Of a stretch of DNA of 64,000 bases, positions 23,766 through 35,300 are shown one piece after another; positions within the stretch are counted from its first letter, which is position 1; every line of letters begins with the position of its first letter. This DNA is from Cephalotus follicularis (lineage: Eukaryota > Streptophyta > Magnoliopsida > Oxalidales > Cephalotaceae): assembly GCA_001972305.1 (NCBI GenBank), contig BDDD01001456.1, forward strand, positions 186,001-250,000, read 5' to 3'. The notes below the pieces were generated by a model. The model was not told the DNA's origin and did not search any database. It saw only the letters and a program-made list of their open reading frames with translations. Both the position numbers and the translations under genes were made by a program.

Positions 23766-24455
23766 TTGTATCTAATCATCCCGTTGTTGAGCCACTTCTT
23801 AAACTTGCAGCCCCCAGCATTTGTAGGACTCCCTGATCCTACTCTTGCTGAGTCCTGGCTAACCCATTTGGAGAAGATATTTGAGGTCACGGGATGTGAT
23901 GATGAACAGAAATTGGTATTGGCAGTGTATATGCTCCAAGGAGAAGCTGAGCACTGGTGTGCTATGGTTAACACAGATTGGACAAGGAATGGAACGGTCC
24001 GCTCTTGGGATGCCTTCAAAAGGGAATTCAATGCAAGGTACTACCCTCAGGTAGAGACCGACATAAGAGACATTGAATTTGCTAACCTAGTTCAAGGAAG
24101 CATGACAGTTGCTGCGTATGAGGAGAGATTAATGCAGTTAGCCCGATCTGCCCCATACTTAGTGGAAGGCCAAGAGCGTAGAGAAAAGAAGTTCCTTAGG
24201 GGACTGAGATTGGATTTGATGAGGCACCTGGCTCCCTTGGGTTTGACCTCCATATCGGATATATCTTTCTGGGCTATGCAGCTTGAGGACATTGCAGCTG
24301 AGGCTAAATTGATGAGAGAGATAACCCGTACTAGGCCTGCCCCGCTTGGCAGAGTGGTAGTGATAGTGGCAGCGCGAAGTCACAAAAGACTTAGTAGTCC
24401 CTCTCCTGGTTCTCAGGATAGTAATCAGGATAGCGGGAACCTGTCCCGTTCTTAG
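23766..24455 (+). pseudogene. Element E gag (retrotransposon gag domain)
   Basis: A 229-codon open frame that reads as a Gypsy gag core: 'LPDPTLAESWLTHLEKIFEV', then YMLQGEAEHWC, the W-x-x-F-K block (SWDAFKREFNARYYP), 'MTVAAYEERLMQLARSAPYL' and LGLTSISDI. It covers the capsid-like region. Zinc-knuckle text (C-x2-C-x3-H type) lies further on at about 24560-24680. In its family this protein forms the particle. The frame is shorter than an intact Tekay gag-pol, and the element as a whole is broken. Confidence 0.85.
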
Positions 24456-24809
24456 AGGAGAAACAGATCGAGGAACCCACGTCGAGGAGACCGAAATTCA
24501 ACACCTAGTCAGGGTACACCCTCCAGACTCTCTGGGAGTGGTAATCAGAGTGCTACGGTTCCTTGTGTGCATTGTTAGAAGACCAACCATACTTCTAAGA
24601 ATTGTAGATTGTTCTTGGGCCATTGCTTGGTTTGTGGTGTTTCCAACCACATTACTAGAGATTGTCCTCGGAGTTCTCATCCTAGAGGATTTGATCAGAC
24701 ACAGCGGTCACCGCCCCGACCGGGACCGACAACCAGTGTACTGTCTTCTTCCCATGGGACTTCGCAGTCCAGAGGGAAATGACCTATGAGTTCTGTTCTG
24801 ACAGTTTAG

Positions 24810-25080
24810 GCTAGAGTGTTTGCTATGGAACCGAGTGCTGCAGTAGGGTCAGATGTTGTGATTGGAGGTATCATTCGACTCTTTCAGCTTCCAGTACGGG
24901 TTCTTATTTATCCGCGTTCATCCCATTCATTCATTGCATTGCATTTTGTCTCCCATGTTGGTATGAGACCCGAGTACCTTCCTTTCTTGATGGAGGTATC
25001 CACACCTCTCGGTGAGTCAGCTACTACCGATCGAATGTGTAGAGATTGTATTGTAGAGATTGATGATCGTTGCCTATTAG
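24810..25080 (+). pseudogene. Element E protease remnant, left of F
   Basis: Text reads VVIGGIIRLFQLPVRVLI, then a retropepsin-like region running to 25080. There element F begins at its duplicated site ATTAG. The same domain goes on to the right of F from 32319 (LIVLPMDGLDVILGMGWL). Confidence 0.8.
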
Positions 25081-26694
25081 TGATAAGCATAAAAATATGT
25101 GATTTTAATGATTTATTTATTATATGTTTATGCTTGGAATAGACTACTGTGGTTGCGTTTATTTGATTTTCAGGTATTATTTCATTATTGCGGGATAAGA
25201 GAAAATGAAGCAAAAATGCTACTTTTCGAGTTAAAGTGGTTTGAAGTTAACGATTGGTTAAGGGAAGCACCCACTTAAGCGAGAAAAGTCAAAATTTAAG
25301 GCTCAGAAGATATTGAATATTAGGCTCATTTTGTTCATAAAATTATTTGGAGCACTTTTAATTCTTGGGCCTACTCATTCTGAAGTCCCGACGAAGAGAT
25401 ATTGCAAGAAAACAAATATTGGAACACATCAAGCCAACAGTCGCCACATGGTGCCATCTACAGCGTCCAGCAACCCATTCAGCCTTGTATCTCTCGCAAC
25501 ACGCCACAACCGCAAAGCAGCCCATGAAGCCATCCATGTAACATCAAGTCCAGCATATCATGCCATCACCATGTGAAGCCCATGCGTCCATGCGTATATG
25601 AGCAATCACACGCCACAAGTCTTCAGCATCTCTGCATTAGAAGCCCATGTAACCAATTATACCACATGCATTCGTCTTCAGCCCACATGCACCTCACGCC
25701 CAACATCCCATGCATGCAACTTGGACAAGCCCATGCGCCAAATACAATTAGACCACGATTTAAGTTGCCTTAGGTTTCGTTTGTCGGCTGATGGTATATA
25801 TATATATAGCATAAGGAAAATGGAGGGCAGTAGACAGTTAGAGTGCTACAACGCAAATATACAGACAGATGCGAGACAAGGCAGTAAGGGCATGAACAGG
25901 AAGAATTCATTGAAGAAAAATATTGTTGCTTCCATCGTCTTGTCCGGTTAAGTATTCTAATCCCTAGATGTAGATGAACCCATGTTATATATATATTTCA
26001 GTTTTTGCTTTAAGTTTAATTGCATGTTTGTGAGATACTTTTTCTTGTTAGTGTAGTGACAACATTGATGAGAAGAATTGTTAATATATAAAATCTGTTT
26101 TGATGATTTATTGTTAGTAGCTTTATTTCATCTATATCATGCAATATCTTTCTATGTAATTGAACCAATAACAGCCTTTAACCAATCAACCTTTTGAGAG
26201 TATCAAGGCGTGACATGATAGGTTGTACCTAGGCTAAATCACTAGTTTGCTGTGTTAACCAAAGACACCTTTTAACCAAGTTGTGACAGGAGAGGTTGTA
26301 CCTAGGTTAATTCGGTATTTTTCTGCGCTAAACTGAAACTTGTGCCATGAATTTGAATATATATATACATGCAGGGATTCTCACATCTACGGGATTGTTG
26401 TTTCATATTACTTTTCTTATTTATTCATTTTGTTAGTTTAAGTTAGATATTTAATTTGAATTGTTTAATTTTTCATTAAATTAGTTTAATTCAAAACCAA
26501 TCCTCTGTTCAATTCATTTTATTTGCATTGTTAGCTTAGATTAAATTAATTTTGTATTCGTTATTTTTGTTTAGTTACATCATAAGTTTATTTTTATAGC
26601 ATCTCCTTTCAGCTCTCCGTGGGAACGGTCCCTACTTCCACTTGCTAAACTGTTAGATTAGGGTAATTTTTATTCCGCCTAACGACACCCATCA
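25081..26694 (+). repeat. Element F 5' LTR
   Basis: Starts TGATAAGCATAAAAATATG and ends ACGACACCCATCA (1614 bp). It pairs with 30676-32318. A direct repeat around 26170-26320 ('ggttgtacctaggttaa'-type units) lies near its 3' side. The long-known TGATAAG start fits this group. Confidence 0.95.
25795..25809 (+). promoter_or_regulatory. Candidate TATA box of F LTR
   Basis: TATATATATATATAG followed by CATAAGG. The 3' LTR copy is at about 31390-31410 with a slightly longer TA run. This is sequence pattern only. Confidence 0.45.
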
Positions 26695-26700
26695 AAATTT

Positions 26701-26718
26701 TGGCGCCGTTGCCGGGGA
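26701..26718 (+). other. Element F primer-binding site
   Basis: TGGCGCCGTTGCCGGGGA lies six bases after the LTR end. This site type is characteristic of Athila/Tat-like Gypsy elements and differs from the initiator-Met sites of the other elements in the window. Confidence 0.85.
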
Positions 26719-26899
26719 GCGTAATGAGTGTCACAAAAATAGCTTAGGGAGCTTAGTGAGTGTCAAAAAAAAAACCTTAGGAATTTTTTTTTTCATTGTA
26801 GATAGATGCATGCTAGGTCGCTGATCATTAGATGCCGAAGTAGTTACTTGCGACCTAGAGATTGAAAGAACTTTAGCTGGTATTGGAGCGAATAACATA

Positions 26900-28432
26900 A
26901 TGGGTGAAAATTATGAGACGCCCCAAAGACGGCCCTTAGGTGAACACTTTACCCCACGTGCATATACCACTGCTTCATGTATTAGGGTGCCTGCTATCCA
27001 AGCTGCTCAATATGAGATTAAGTCCAGTATTATTCAAATGTTACCATCCTTTTATGGACTTGCCAATGAGGAACCATACAAACATTTAGATGAATTCATT
27101 GAGATTTGCTCCACGTCTAAAATTCATAACTTGTCTGATGATGCCCTTAAGCTTATCTTATTTCCATTCTCATTGAAAGATAGAGCTAAACTATGGTTAC
27201 ATTCATTAGACTCCGTAATCATCACTACATGGGCACAATTACAACAAGAGTTCGTCAAGAAATATTTTCCCATAGGCCGAACTAACCAGATAAGACGAGC
27301 TCTCACTAGCTTTTCGCAACAAGATGGTGAGCAGTTCCATGATTCATGGGAAAGATTAAAGGATCTCATCCGAAAATGTCCCCATCATGCCGTTCCTAAA
27401 TGGCAGTTAGTCCAATGCTTCTATGATGTGCTGACCGCACAAAATAGACAGATGGTGGATGCTTCTTGTGGAGGTACATTCATGCATAAAAATGAGGACG
27501 AGGCTTGGCAATTATTTGAGTCCCTCAGCGAGAACTCTTTGCATCATTTATCATCCAAAATAGAGTCCTCTGCAATGGGTACTCAAAAGAAAGGAGGCAT
27601 ATACGAGGTTAGCCAATTTGAGACTATCAATGCCAAGGTGGACATCCTATCTCAGAAATTAGATAAAGTGCTTACTATAGGGACGCTTCCTACGCAATCT
27701 ACTCAGACTTCCATTGCACAAGAGGCTTGTGCTTTGTGCGTTAGCCCCACACATTACATGAGTGATTGTCCTCTTGCTGTGCAATACCCTGAATTTATTC
27801 AAAAGCAATCACAAGCAATTCAAGGATTGTCTAGACCGGTTAACGATCCATTTTCCAATACGTATAACCCGGGATGGAGGAATCACCCCAATTTTTCATG
27901 GAAGCAGCCCAATACTAGCCAAAATCCCCCATATAGGAAAAATAATTCCATTCCTTATCAAAATGCCTATAGGGATGTGCAACAACCAAATCCTCCACCA
28001 CATCAAGTGCCCAGAACAGCTGAAGATAAATTGCATAAGGTACTATTTGCATTAGATGGGATCAATAAGAAAAGTCAGAAATATGATCAGATCTTTCACT
28101 CCCATACCCAATCCATCTCCAAATTGGAAATGCAAATAGGACAGCTAGCTGATATGATGATGAAGAGAGAAGAAGGCCAATTGTCCAGTCAAGTAGTAGG
28201 CAATCCGAGAAGTCAGGCTGGACAGTGTTCCTACGTAGAACAAGCCCAAGCAATTTCTACCTTGAGAAGTGGTCGAGTAATCGAAGGAACTCAAGAAACT
28301 ATCTCAAATCCTAATCCGATTCATGAAAAGAATCCTGAAGACAGTGTGTCCTCCAAGAGTAGTGAGAAAGAGACCGTTGGCCAATATGAAACGGAAGTCA
28401 CTAAAGTATCCACGTCTAAAGAAAGTGAATAA
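26900..28432 (+). CDS. Element F gag-like protein
   Basis: An open frame of 510 codons. Residues about 50-200 form a retrotransposon gag domain: MLPSFYGLANEEPYKHLDEF, then LFPFSLKDRAKLWLHSL, TTWAQLQQEFVKKYFP and FHDSWERLKDLIRKCPHH. This is the Athila/Tat style. A Cys/His segment CALCVSPTHYMSDCP at about 274-288 resembles a zinc knuckle with unusual spacing. The C-terminal half is rich in Asn, Pro, Gln and Ser. A coiled-coil-like MQIGQLADMMMKR lies at about 410. The start chosen is the first ATG after the PBS region and is followed by continuous reading. In its family the protein packages element RNA. Confidence 0.85.
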   Translation: MGENYETPQRRPLGEHFTPRAYTTASCIRVPAIQAAQYEIKSSIIQMLPSFYGLANEEPYKHLDEFIEICSTSKIHNLSDDALKLILFPFSLKDRAKLWLHSLDSVIITTWAQLQQEFVKKYFPIGRTNQIRRALTSFSQQDGEQFHDSWERLKDLIRKCPHHAVPKWQLVQCFYDVLTAQNRQMVDASCGGTFMHKNEDEAWQLFESLSENSLHHLSSKIESSAMGTQKKGGIYEVSQFETINAKVDILSQKLDKVLTIGTLPTQSTQTSIAQEACALCVSPTHYMSDCPLAVQYPEFIQKQSQAIQGLSRPVNDPFSNTYNPGWRNHPNFSWKQPNTSQNPPYRKNNSIPYQNAYRDVQQPNPPPHQVPRTAEDKLHKVLFALDGINKKSQKYDQIFHSHTQSISKLEMQIGQLADMMMKREEGQLSSQVVGNPRSQAGQCSYVEQAQAISTLRSGRVIEGTQETISNPNPIHEKNPEDSVSSKSSEKETVGQYETEVTKVSTSKESE

Positions 28433-28537
28433 AAGGGGAAGGAAAAAGACCTTACCTTTGCCACACCTAAAGCACCTTTCCCCAAGTGTTTGTGATCTCC
28501 GTCTTTAGTTCCTCCAATTGGTAAAAAGTTAGCAAGA

Positions 28538-29383
28538 ATGGACGAGATGATGGAACTGTTCAAACAAGTCCAAATCAACCTTCCTCTATTAGATGCAATA
28601 CGACAAGTGACAGCATACGCCAAATTCTTGAAAGACTTATGCACCATGAAGCGTACGCTGAAAACATACATTCCAAAAACTGTCCATCTCACTGAGCAGG
28701 TGAGCGTAGTGCTTTCTAACAAGTTGCCACATAAACTAAAAGAACCTGGAGCTCCTCTGATATCTTGCAAAATTGGAAATTTACGAATAGAGAGAGCACT
28801 TTTGGATTTAAGGGCTAGCGTTAATATCCTCCCTAGCTCAGTTTATGACCATTTTGGGGTTGGAAAATTAAAACCCACGGAAGTGACTCTTCAACTTGCT
28901 GATAGATCTTTGAAAATTCCTAAGGGATTCATTGAGGACGTGTTAGTGAAAGTAGATGAGCTTTATTCTCCAGTGGATTTCCTTGTGCTCGATATGGAAA
29001 CACCTGTGATTGGGAAACCACATTCGATTATCTTAGGTCGTCCTTTCTTAGCAACAGCAAATGCATGCATAAATTGTCGATCTGGAGCTATGGACATATC
29101 CTTTGGTAATAAGAAATTGAGAATAAACATCTTCAATGCACCCCTAGGACCTCAAGGTGAGGAGGCTTGTTTTGTCATAGATAGTATAGATAGTACATAT
29201 CCTCAAAGTTTCGTTGACGACTATTGTGAGGCAGATTCATACACTGTTGAGATTAATGCCCTGTTGGATTCTCCTTTGATACACTTGACTCCTGATAGGA
29301 TTGACACACAGTGGTTGGAAAATGAAGCAGAGTTAGCATGGCTAGAAAATAAGCTCAATGAGCCAACATCAGATAGCGAATGA
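28538..29383 (+). CDS. Element F protease-like protein
   Basis: An open frame of 281 codons. Its middle part reads as a retropepsin-like fold of Athila/Tat elements: ISCKIGNLRIERALLDL, SVNILPSSVYDHFGVGKL, LQLADRSLKIPKGFIEDVLV, VDFLVLDME and IILGRPFLATANACIN. The N-terminal part (KLARMDEMMELFKQVQINLP) is the linker usually found between gag and protease in this group. No reverse-transcriptase motif follows. The acidic end (ENEAELAWLENKLNEP) is where pol would begin in an autonomous relative. Confidence 0.8.
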   Translation: MDEMMELFKQVQINLPLLDAIRQVTAYAKFLKDLCTMKRTLKTYIPKTVHLTEQVSVVLSNKLPHKLKEPGAPLISCKIGNLRIERALLDLRASVNILPSSVYDHFGVGKLKPTEVTLQLADRSLKIPKGFIEDVLVKVDELYSPVDFLVLDMETPVIGKPHSIILGRPFLATANACINCRSGAMDISFGNKKLRINIFNAPLGPQGEEACFVIDSIDSTYPQSFVDDYCEADSYTVEINALLDSPLIHLTPDRIDTQWLENEAELAWLENKLNEPTSDSE

Positions 29384-29470
29384 GATCATCTATCCCATTA
29401 TACTCACAAAATTGCCACGCCTGACCAAACATATTTTGACAAAAATTTTGAAAGCCACTTCATAAAATGT

Positions 29471-30019
29471 TTGGAAGAAGTTGAAGAAATAGAAGCCATG
29501 CAAAAGGAAGTTATGAGCTGGTTAGACGATGGACTCATTGATTCAATTTCGGATAATCAATGGGACGATTTGCCCCATTTCACGCACAAACTTAGCACAC
29601 CGTCCCATCCTCACACCACCCTTGAAAAAAACTTTTTCTTTACTAAAGATCGAAAAGGATGGTGGGTGTGCATTCTCAATGCTCACATGTTTCACTGGTT
29701 GGTTGGCCACAATTTTTCTAGTTTTCTTGATTATTTTTACTGGTGGAAATCTTATTGGGATGATCCTTATATTGTTAACATTGAGTTCTCACATGGTGCT
29801 TTTGAGATTTTTCGGCCAGGTACTCATGATGTTTTTGATGGATTTTATTGGTGGAAATATTTTTGGGATGCTATTTATATTGTTCAAAATATGCTTTCAC
29901 TTGGTATTTTTGAGTTTGCTTGGACAGGTTTTAAAGACACATTTAATGTCCATGGGCCGCGTTTGAACCATATGTGGATGGAATTATTGATGGACAAATC
30001 ATTAAGTCTGTTGACCTAA
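29471..30019 (+). CDS. Element F third frame: tryptophan/aromatic-rich repeat protein, unknown
   Basis: An open frame of 182 codons with an acidic N-terminus (MEEVEEIEAMQKEVMSWLDD) and a strongly aromatic C-terminal half. That half holds two tandem units of about 35 residues, each starting FYWWK and continuing WD.x.YIV....S.G.FE. They lie at residues about 88-122 and 123-157, with a weaker unit upstream. I recognise no family. The aromatic pattern could suit a membrane-associated protein, but this is speculation, and a DNA-level tandem repeat with chance reading is the main alternative. A second frame (29529-29966) is also open across the repeat, which weakens the coding claim. Confidence 0.45.
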   Translation: MEEVEEIEAMQKEVMSWLDDGLIDSISDNQWDDLPHFTHKLSTPSHPHTTLEKNFFFTKDRKGWWVCILNAHMFHWLVGHNFSSFLDYFYWWKSYWDDPYIVNIEFSHGAFEIFRPGTHDVFDGFYWWKYFWDAIYIVQNMLSLGIFEFAWTGFKDTFNVHGPRLNHMWMELLMDKSLSLLT

Positions 30020-30675
30020 TTGATCCTGTCTACACTCTTCTTTGATATCCACACCAGCTACGCCTAGCCAAAGACGTTAAAGCAAAGCGTTTAGTGGGAG
30101 GCAACCCACTGTGTTTTTATTTATTTTATTTATATACCTCGATTCTTTTATGTTTTCGTTTTTCATTGTTTTTGTAGGTAATTTAAGTGCGGATTGATAA
30201 TCTTCAAAATTTTCCGCTGCACTGATAGATTATTTCAAGCTTCATGATCATATCCGGTAAATCCTACCCCATTGTTATTTTATTTATTTGCATTGTTTGA
30301 TTATTTTTGCTCCTTTATTGTTATTTTTATATTTGTGTTTCATTGCATTGAGGACAATGCAACATTTAAGTATGGGGGTGTTCTATGAATTTTTGAGTGG
30401 AGATACATTTAACCTATTGTCAATTTTTTGATGAATTGAATTTTGTGTGTTTATTCACTTGGAAAACACTCACGAGACAAAACTCGTCCACTAGGGACAC
30501 CTAGGGGTTTAAAGGGTTGTTGCATCCGCAAAATGCAATCGTGATTCCTACGAAAGTGAGTTAGGTTTTTGTTTTTGTTTTCTATTTGCTATTTTAGTTT
30601 TAGTTTTTATGCTCTTGTTTTTAGCTTTCCATTTGGTTTGCTTGAGGACAAGCAAAGTGTAAGTATGGGAGTATT
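30020..30675 (+). other. Element F 3' untranslated region with two polypurine-like sites
   Basis: No gene is seen. AGTATGGGGGTG at 30369-30380 and AAGTATGGGAGTATT at 30661-30675 are near-identical purine-rich sites. Each is preceded by 'gaggacaa..c'. The second directly precedes the 3' LTR and is the likely second-strand primer site. The first is a duplicated or internal one. Confidence 0.65.
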
Positions 30676-32318
30676 TGATAAGCATAAAAATATGTGATTT
30701 TAATGATTTATTTATTATATTTTTATGCTTGGAATAGACTACTGTGATTGTGTTTATTTGATTTGCAGGTATTATTTCATTATTGCGGAATAAGAGAAAA
30801 TGAAGCTAAAATGTTACTTTTCGAGCTAAAGTGGTTTGAAGTGAACGATTGTTTAAGGGAAGCACCCACTTAAGCGAGAGAAGTCAAAATTTAAGGCTCA
30901 GAAGATATTGAATATTAGGCTCATTTTGTTCATAAAATTATTTGGAGCACTTTTAATTCTCGGGCCTACTCATTCTGAAGTCCCGATGAAGAGATATTGC
31001 AAGAAAACAAATATTGGAACACATCAAGCCAGCAACCGCCACGTGTCTCCATCTGCAGCGTCCAGCAACCCATTCGGCCTTGTATCTCTCGCAACACGCC
31101 ACAGCCGCAAAGTAACCCATGAAGCCATCCATGTAACATCAAGTCTAGCATATCATGCCATCACCATGCGAAGCCCATGTGTCCATGTGCATATGATCAA
31201 TCACACGCCACAAGTCTTCAGCATCTCTGCATCAGAAGCCCATGCAACCAATTATACCACATGCATTCGTCTTGAGCCCATATGCACCTCACGCCCAACA
31301 TCCCATGCATGCAACTTGGACAAGCCCATGCGCCAAATACAATTAGACCACGATTTAAGTTGCCTTAGGTTTCGTTTGTCGACTGATGGTATATATATAC
31401 ATATATATAGCATAAGGAAAACGGAGGGCAGTAGACAGTTAGAGTGCTGCAATGCAAATATACAGACATACCCGAGACAAGGTAGTAAGGGCATGAAGAG
31501 GAAGAATTCATTGAAGAGAAATATTGTTGCTTCCATCGTCATGTCTGGTTAAGTATTCTAATCCCTAGATGTAGATGAACCCATGTTGTATATATATATT
31601 TCAGTTTTGGTTTTAAGTTTAATTGCATTTTTGTGAGACACTTTTTCTTGTTAGTGTAGTGACAACATTGATGAGAAGAATTTTTAATATATAAAATCTG
31701 TTTTGATGATTTATTGTTAGTACCTTTATTTCATCTATATCATGCAATATCTTTCTATGTAATTGAACCAATGACAGCCTTTAACCAATCAACCTTTTGA
31801 GAGTATCAAGGTGTGACAGGATAGGTTGTACCTAGGCTAAATCACTAGTTTGCTGTGTTAACCAAAGACACCCTTTAACCAATCAACCTTTTGAGAGTAT
31901 CAAGGTGTGATAGGATAGGTTGTACCTAGGTTAATTCGGTAATTTTCTGCGCTAAACCGAAACTTGTGCCATGAATTTGAATATATATATACATGCGGGG
32001 ATTCTCACATCTACGGGATTGTTGTTTCATATTACATTTCTTATTTATTTATTTTGTTAGTTTAAGTTAGATATTTGATTTGAATTGTTTAATTTTTCAT
32101 TAAATTAGTTTAATTCAAAACCAATCCTCTTTTCAATTCATTTTATTTGCATTGTTAGCTTATATTAAATTAATTTCGTATTCGTTATTTTTGTTTAGTT
32201 ACATCATAAGTTTATTTTTATAGCATCTCCTTTCAGCCCTTCGTGGGAACGATCCCTACTTCCACTTGCTAAACTGTTAGATTAGGGTAATTTTGATTCG
32301 GCATAACGACACCTATCA
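30676..32318 (+). repeat. Element F 3' LTR
   Basis: 1643 bp, starting TGATAAGC and ending CACCTATCA, followed by the duplicated ATTAG and then E's protease text. An extra unit of the 'caaccttttgagagtatcaa' repeat (31790 and 31885) makes it slightly longer than the 5' LTR. Its central frame (30908-31552) is open but only partly kept in the 5' LTR. Confidence 0.95.
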
Positions 32319-35300
32319 ATTAGCCGATCTTATTGTTTTACCGATGGATGGCCTAGATGTGATTCTTGGCATGGGTTGGTTGTCTGCTAGCTTCGCTCAG
32401 GTGGATTGTCATAGGAAAGTAGTGGTTTTCAGTCCTCTGGGATGACCACCTTTTCGGTTTCTTGGTACCTTAGAGCCATTATTTGTTCCGATGATTTCGG
32501 ATTTGCATACGGACAGATTGTCACAACAGGGATGCCAGGCGTTTCTGGCACATGTGCTCGATACAGATAGACGGCGGCCGGCACTGGAAGATATTCCAGT
32601 GGTTTGCGAGTTCGGAGATGTTTTTCCTCGGTATTTGACTTCTTTACCGCCTAATAGAGAGATAGAGTTCGTGATTGATTTGATACCAGGGACTGCACCG
32701 ATTTCTCGAGCACCGTACCGAATGGCACCGATAGAATTGAAAGAGTTAAAGATACAGTTACAGAATCTTTTGGACAAAGGTTTTATAAGACCTAGTGCTT
32801 CACCCTTGGGAGCACCTGTTCTTTTTGTCAAGAAGAAAGATGGATCGCTCCATTTGTGTATTGACTACCGACAGTTCAATAAAGTTACAGTGAAGAATAA
32901 GTACCCTCTACCGCACATTGATGGGTTGTTCGACTAGCTCAGAGGAGCGACAACGTTTTCTAAGCTGGATTTCAGATCGAGATATGGCCATTATGAGTTC
33001 TTAGTTATGCCTTTTGGTGTGACTAATGCTCCTGTGGCTTTTATGGACCTGATGAACTGAGTGTTCAGACAGTATTTGGATCAGTTTTTTGTAGTGTTCA
33101 TTGACGACCTCTTGGTCTATTCTAGGACCGATGAGGAGCATGCCCAGCACCTCTACATTGTATTACAAACATTGAGGGATCATCAATTGTATGCCAAATT
33201 TGACAAGTGTGAGTTTTGGTTAGCGGAGGTTGCTTTTCTTGGGCATATTGTTTCTAGTAACGGTTTATCAGTGGATCCATCGAAAGTAGAGGTAGTGAAA
33301 GATTGGAAACGACCGACGAATGCTTCCAAAGTTCGCAGCTTCTTGGGTTTAGCATGGTATTATCGTCGGTTTGTTGATGGATTTTCCTATATTGCTACAC
33401 CATTGACCAGATTGACACAGAAGAATACTGCCTTTGTATGGGATAGTGGTTGTGAAAGAAGTTTTCAAGGGTTGATAGACAGATTGGTTTATGCTCCTGT
33501 CATAGCCTTGCCAGACGGGAATGCAGACTTTGTTGTATACACCAATGCTTCTGGCAAGGGGCTTGGTTTCGTTCTTATGCAATATGGCAAAGTGATTGCA
33601 TATGCATAGAGGAAGATCAAACCACACGAAGAAAACTACCCAGTGCATGACTTGGAGTTGGCGGCCATTGTCTTTGCTCTTGGAAAATGGTGCCACTACC
33701 TTTATGGAACCAAGTTCATAGTTTTCACTGATCATAAGAATTTGAGATATCTCTTTTCACAGAAGGAATTGAACATGAGACAGAGAAGGTGGTTTGAGCT
33801 TCTTAATGATTATGATTGTGATATTGAATATCATCCGGGGAAAGCGAATGTTGTTGCAGATGCATTGAGTCGCAAGCTGTCTTGTATGACTCTTTCCCAT
33901 ATACATGTGCAACCTGCATTGCTTGACCGAATTAGAGATGCTCAGATAGTGGATATTGAATTGCAGAAAGTGGCTACTGCTATTGACGAAGGATTGAAAC
34001 CCGATTTCTCCCTGTCTATAGATGGATTATTGAGATACAGGAACAAAATTTGCGTTCCAGCCAATAGCGAGTTGAAGGAAGAACTTCTTTCTCAAGCATA
34101 TAAATCTCGTTTCTCTGTTCATCTAGGGAGTACGAAGATGTACCATGACTTGAAACATAGGTATTGGTGGATTGGTATGAAGTGAGAGATCGCAGAGTTT
34201 GTATCGAGATACCTTACTTGTCAACAAGTAAAGGCAGAGCACCAGAGACTGACAGGCTTGCTTTAGCCTTTGCTCATTCCTGAGTGGAAATGGGAGCACA
34301 TTACCATGGATTTCATGTCCGGTTTGCCTCTGACACGCGACAGACATAATGCTATTTGGGTTTTGGTTGATCGACTCATGAAGTCGGCCCACTTTCTACC
34401 GATCCGGATGACTTACTCTAGAGAAAAGTTGCCTAGATTGTTCTTGAAAGAGATTGTTAAAGCACATGGAGCTCCTGTTAGCATCGTTCTGGATTGAGAC
34501 TCTCGCTTCACTTCAAGTTTTTGGAGGAAGTTACAGGTAGCTATGGGTACCGAATTGAGTTTCAGTACTGCTTTTAATCCCCAAACAGATGGTTTGTCCG
34601 AAAGGACCATTCAGACATTGGAGGACATGCTTCGTGCATGCGTTCTCAACTTTGGAGGTAGTTGGGATGACTACTTACATTTGATTGAGTTCTCGTATAA
34701 CAATAGTTATCACGAGAGCATACTGATGGCTCCCTATGAAGCCCTATATGGTAGGAAGTGCCGATCGCCAGTTTGTTGGGATCAGGTCAGTGAAAAGAGC
34801 ATTTTTGGGCTAGAGATTGTACAGATTACCACAGAGAAAGTGAAATTGATTAAATATCGATTGATTGTTGCACAGAGAAGACAGAAAAGCTATGCTGATG
34901 TTCATCGCAGAGGCTTGGAGTTTGGTGTCGGTGACCGCATTTTCCTCAAAGTGTCGCCCACTAAAGGAGTCTTGAGATTCGGGAAGAAAGGGAAGCTTTG
35001 TAATCGTTTTATTGGACCTTTTGAGGTATTGGATTGGATTGGACGACTTGCTTACAGGCTGGACTTGCCTCCGGCATTGTCGAGAATTCATGATGTGTTC
35101 CATGTTTCTCAGTGTAGGAGATATGTTCGAGATCCTTCACACATCATTGAGTGCAGTCAGATTCAGCTGGAACCTAACTTATCGTTTATGTAGACTCCTA
35201 TACAGATTGTTGACAGACAGATCAGAGTATTGAGGAACAAGACCATTCCTCTGGTCAGTGTTCTATGGAAGTATCATGGTTCTATGGAGCGCACATGGGA

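Larger units (their letters stand above)
25081..32318 (+). mobile_element. Element F: gag-protease LTR element without recognisable polymerase, inside E
   Basis: The LTRs are 25081-26694 and 30676-32318, and a perfect ATTAG duplication flanks the element (25076-25080 and 32319-32323). The PBS is TGGCGCCGTTGCCGGGGA at 26701-26718, typical of Athila/Tat-type Gypsy elements. The 4-kb interior has three sizeable open frames: gag (26900-28432), protease-like (28538-29383) and a tryptophan-rich frame (29471-30019). I find no reverse transcriptase, RNase H or integrase, so it probably moved with proteins from a partner element. It is the best kept element here; its frames are largely open. LTRs differ by about 4% over the first 340 bp compared by eye, so it is younger than E. 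Confidence 0.9.

Noticed and set aside
29471-30019. Envelope-like gene in element F
   Set aside because: The aromatic repeats do not show a signal peptide, a fusion peptide or a clear transmembrane anchor, so an envelope call is not supported.
30908-31552. 214-codon open frame in the 3' LTR of F
   Set aside because: It lies in LTR sequence, has no family resemblance, and the 5' LTR copy is split into shorter frames. It is most likely a chance opening.
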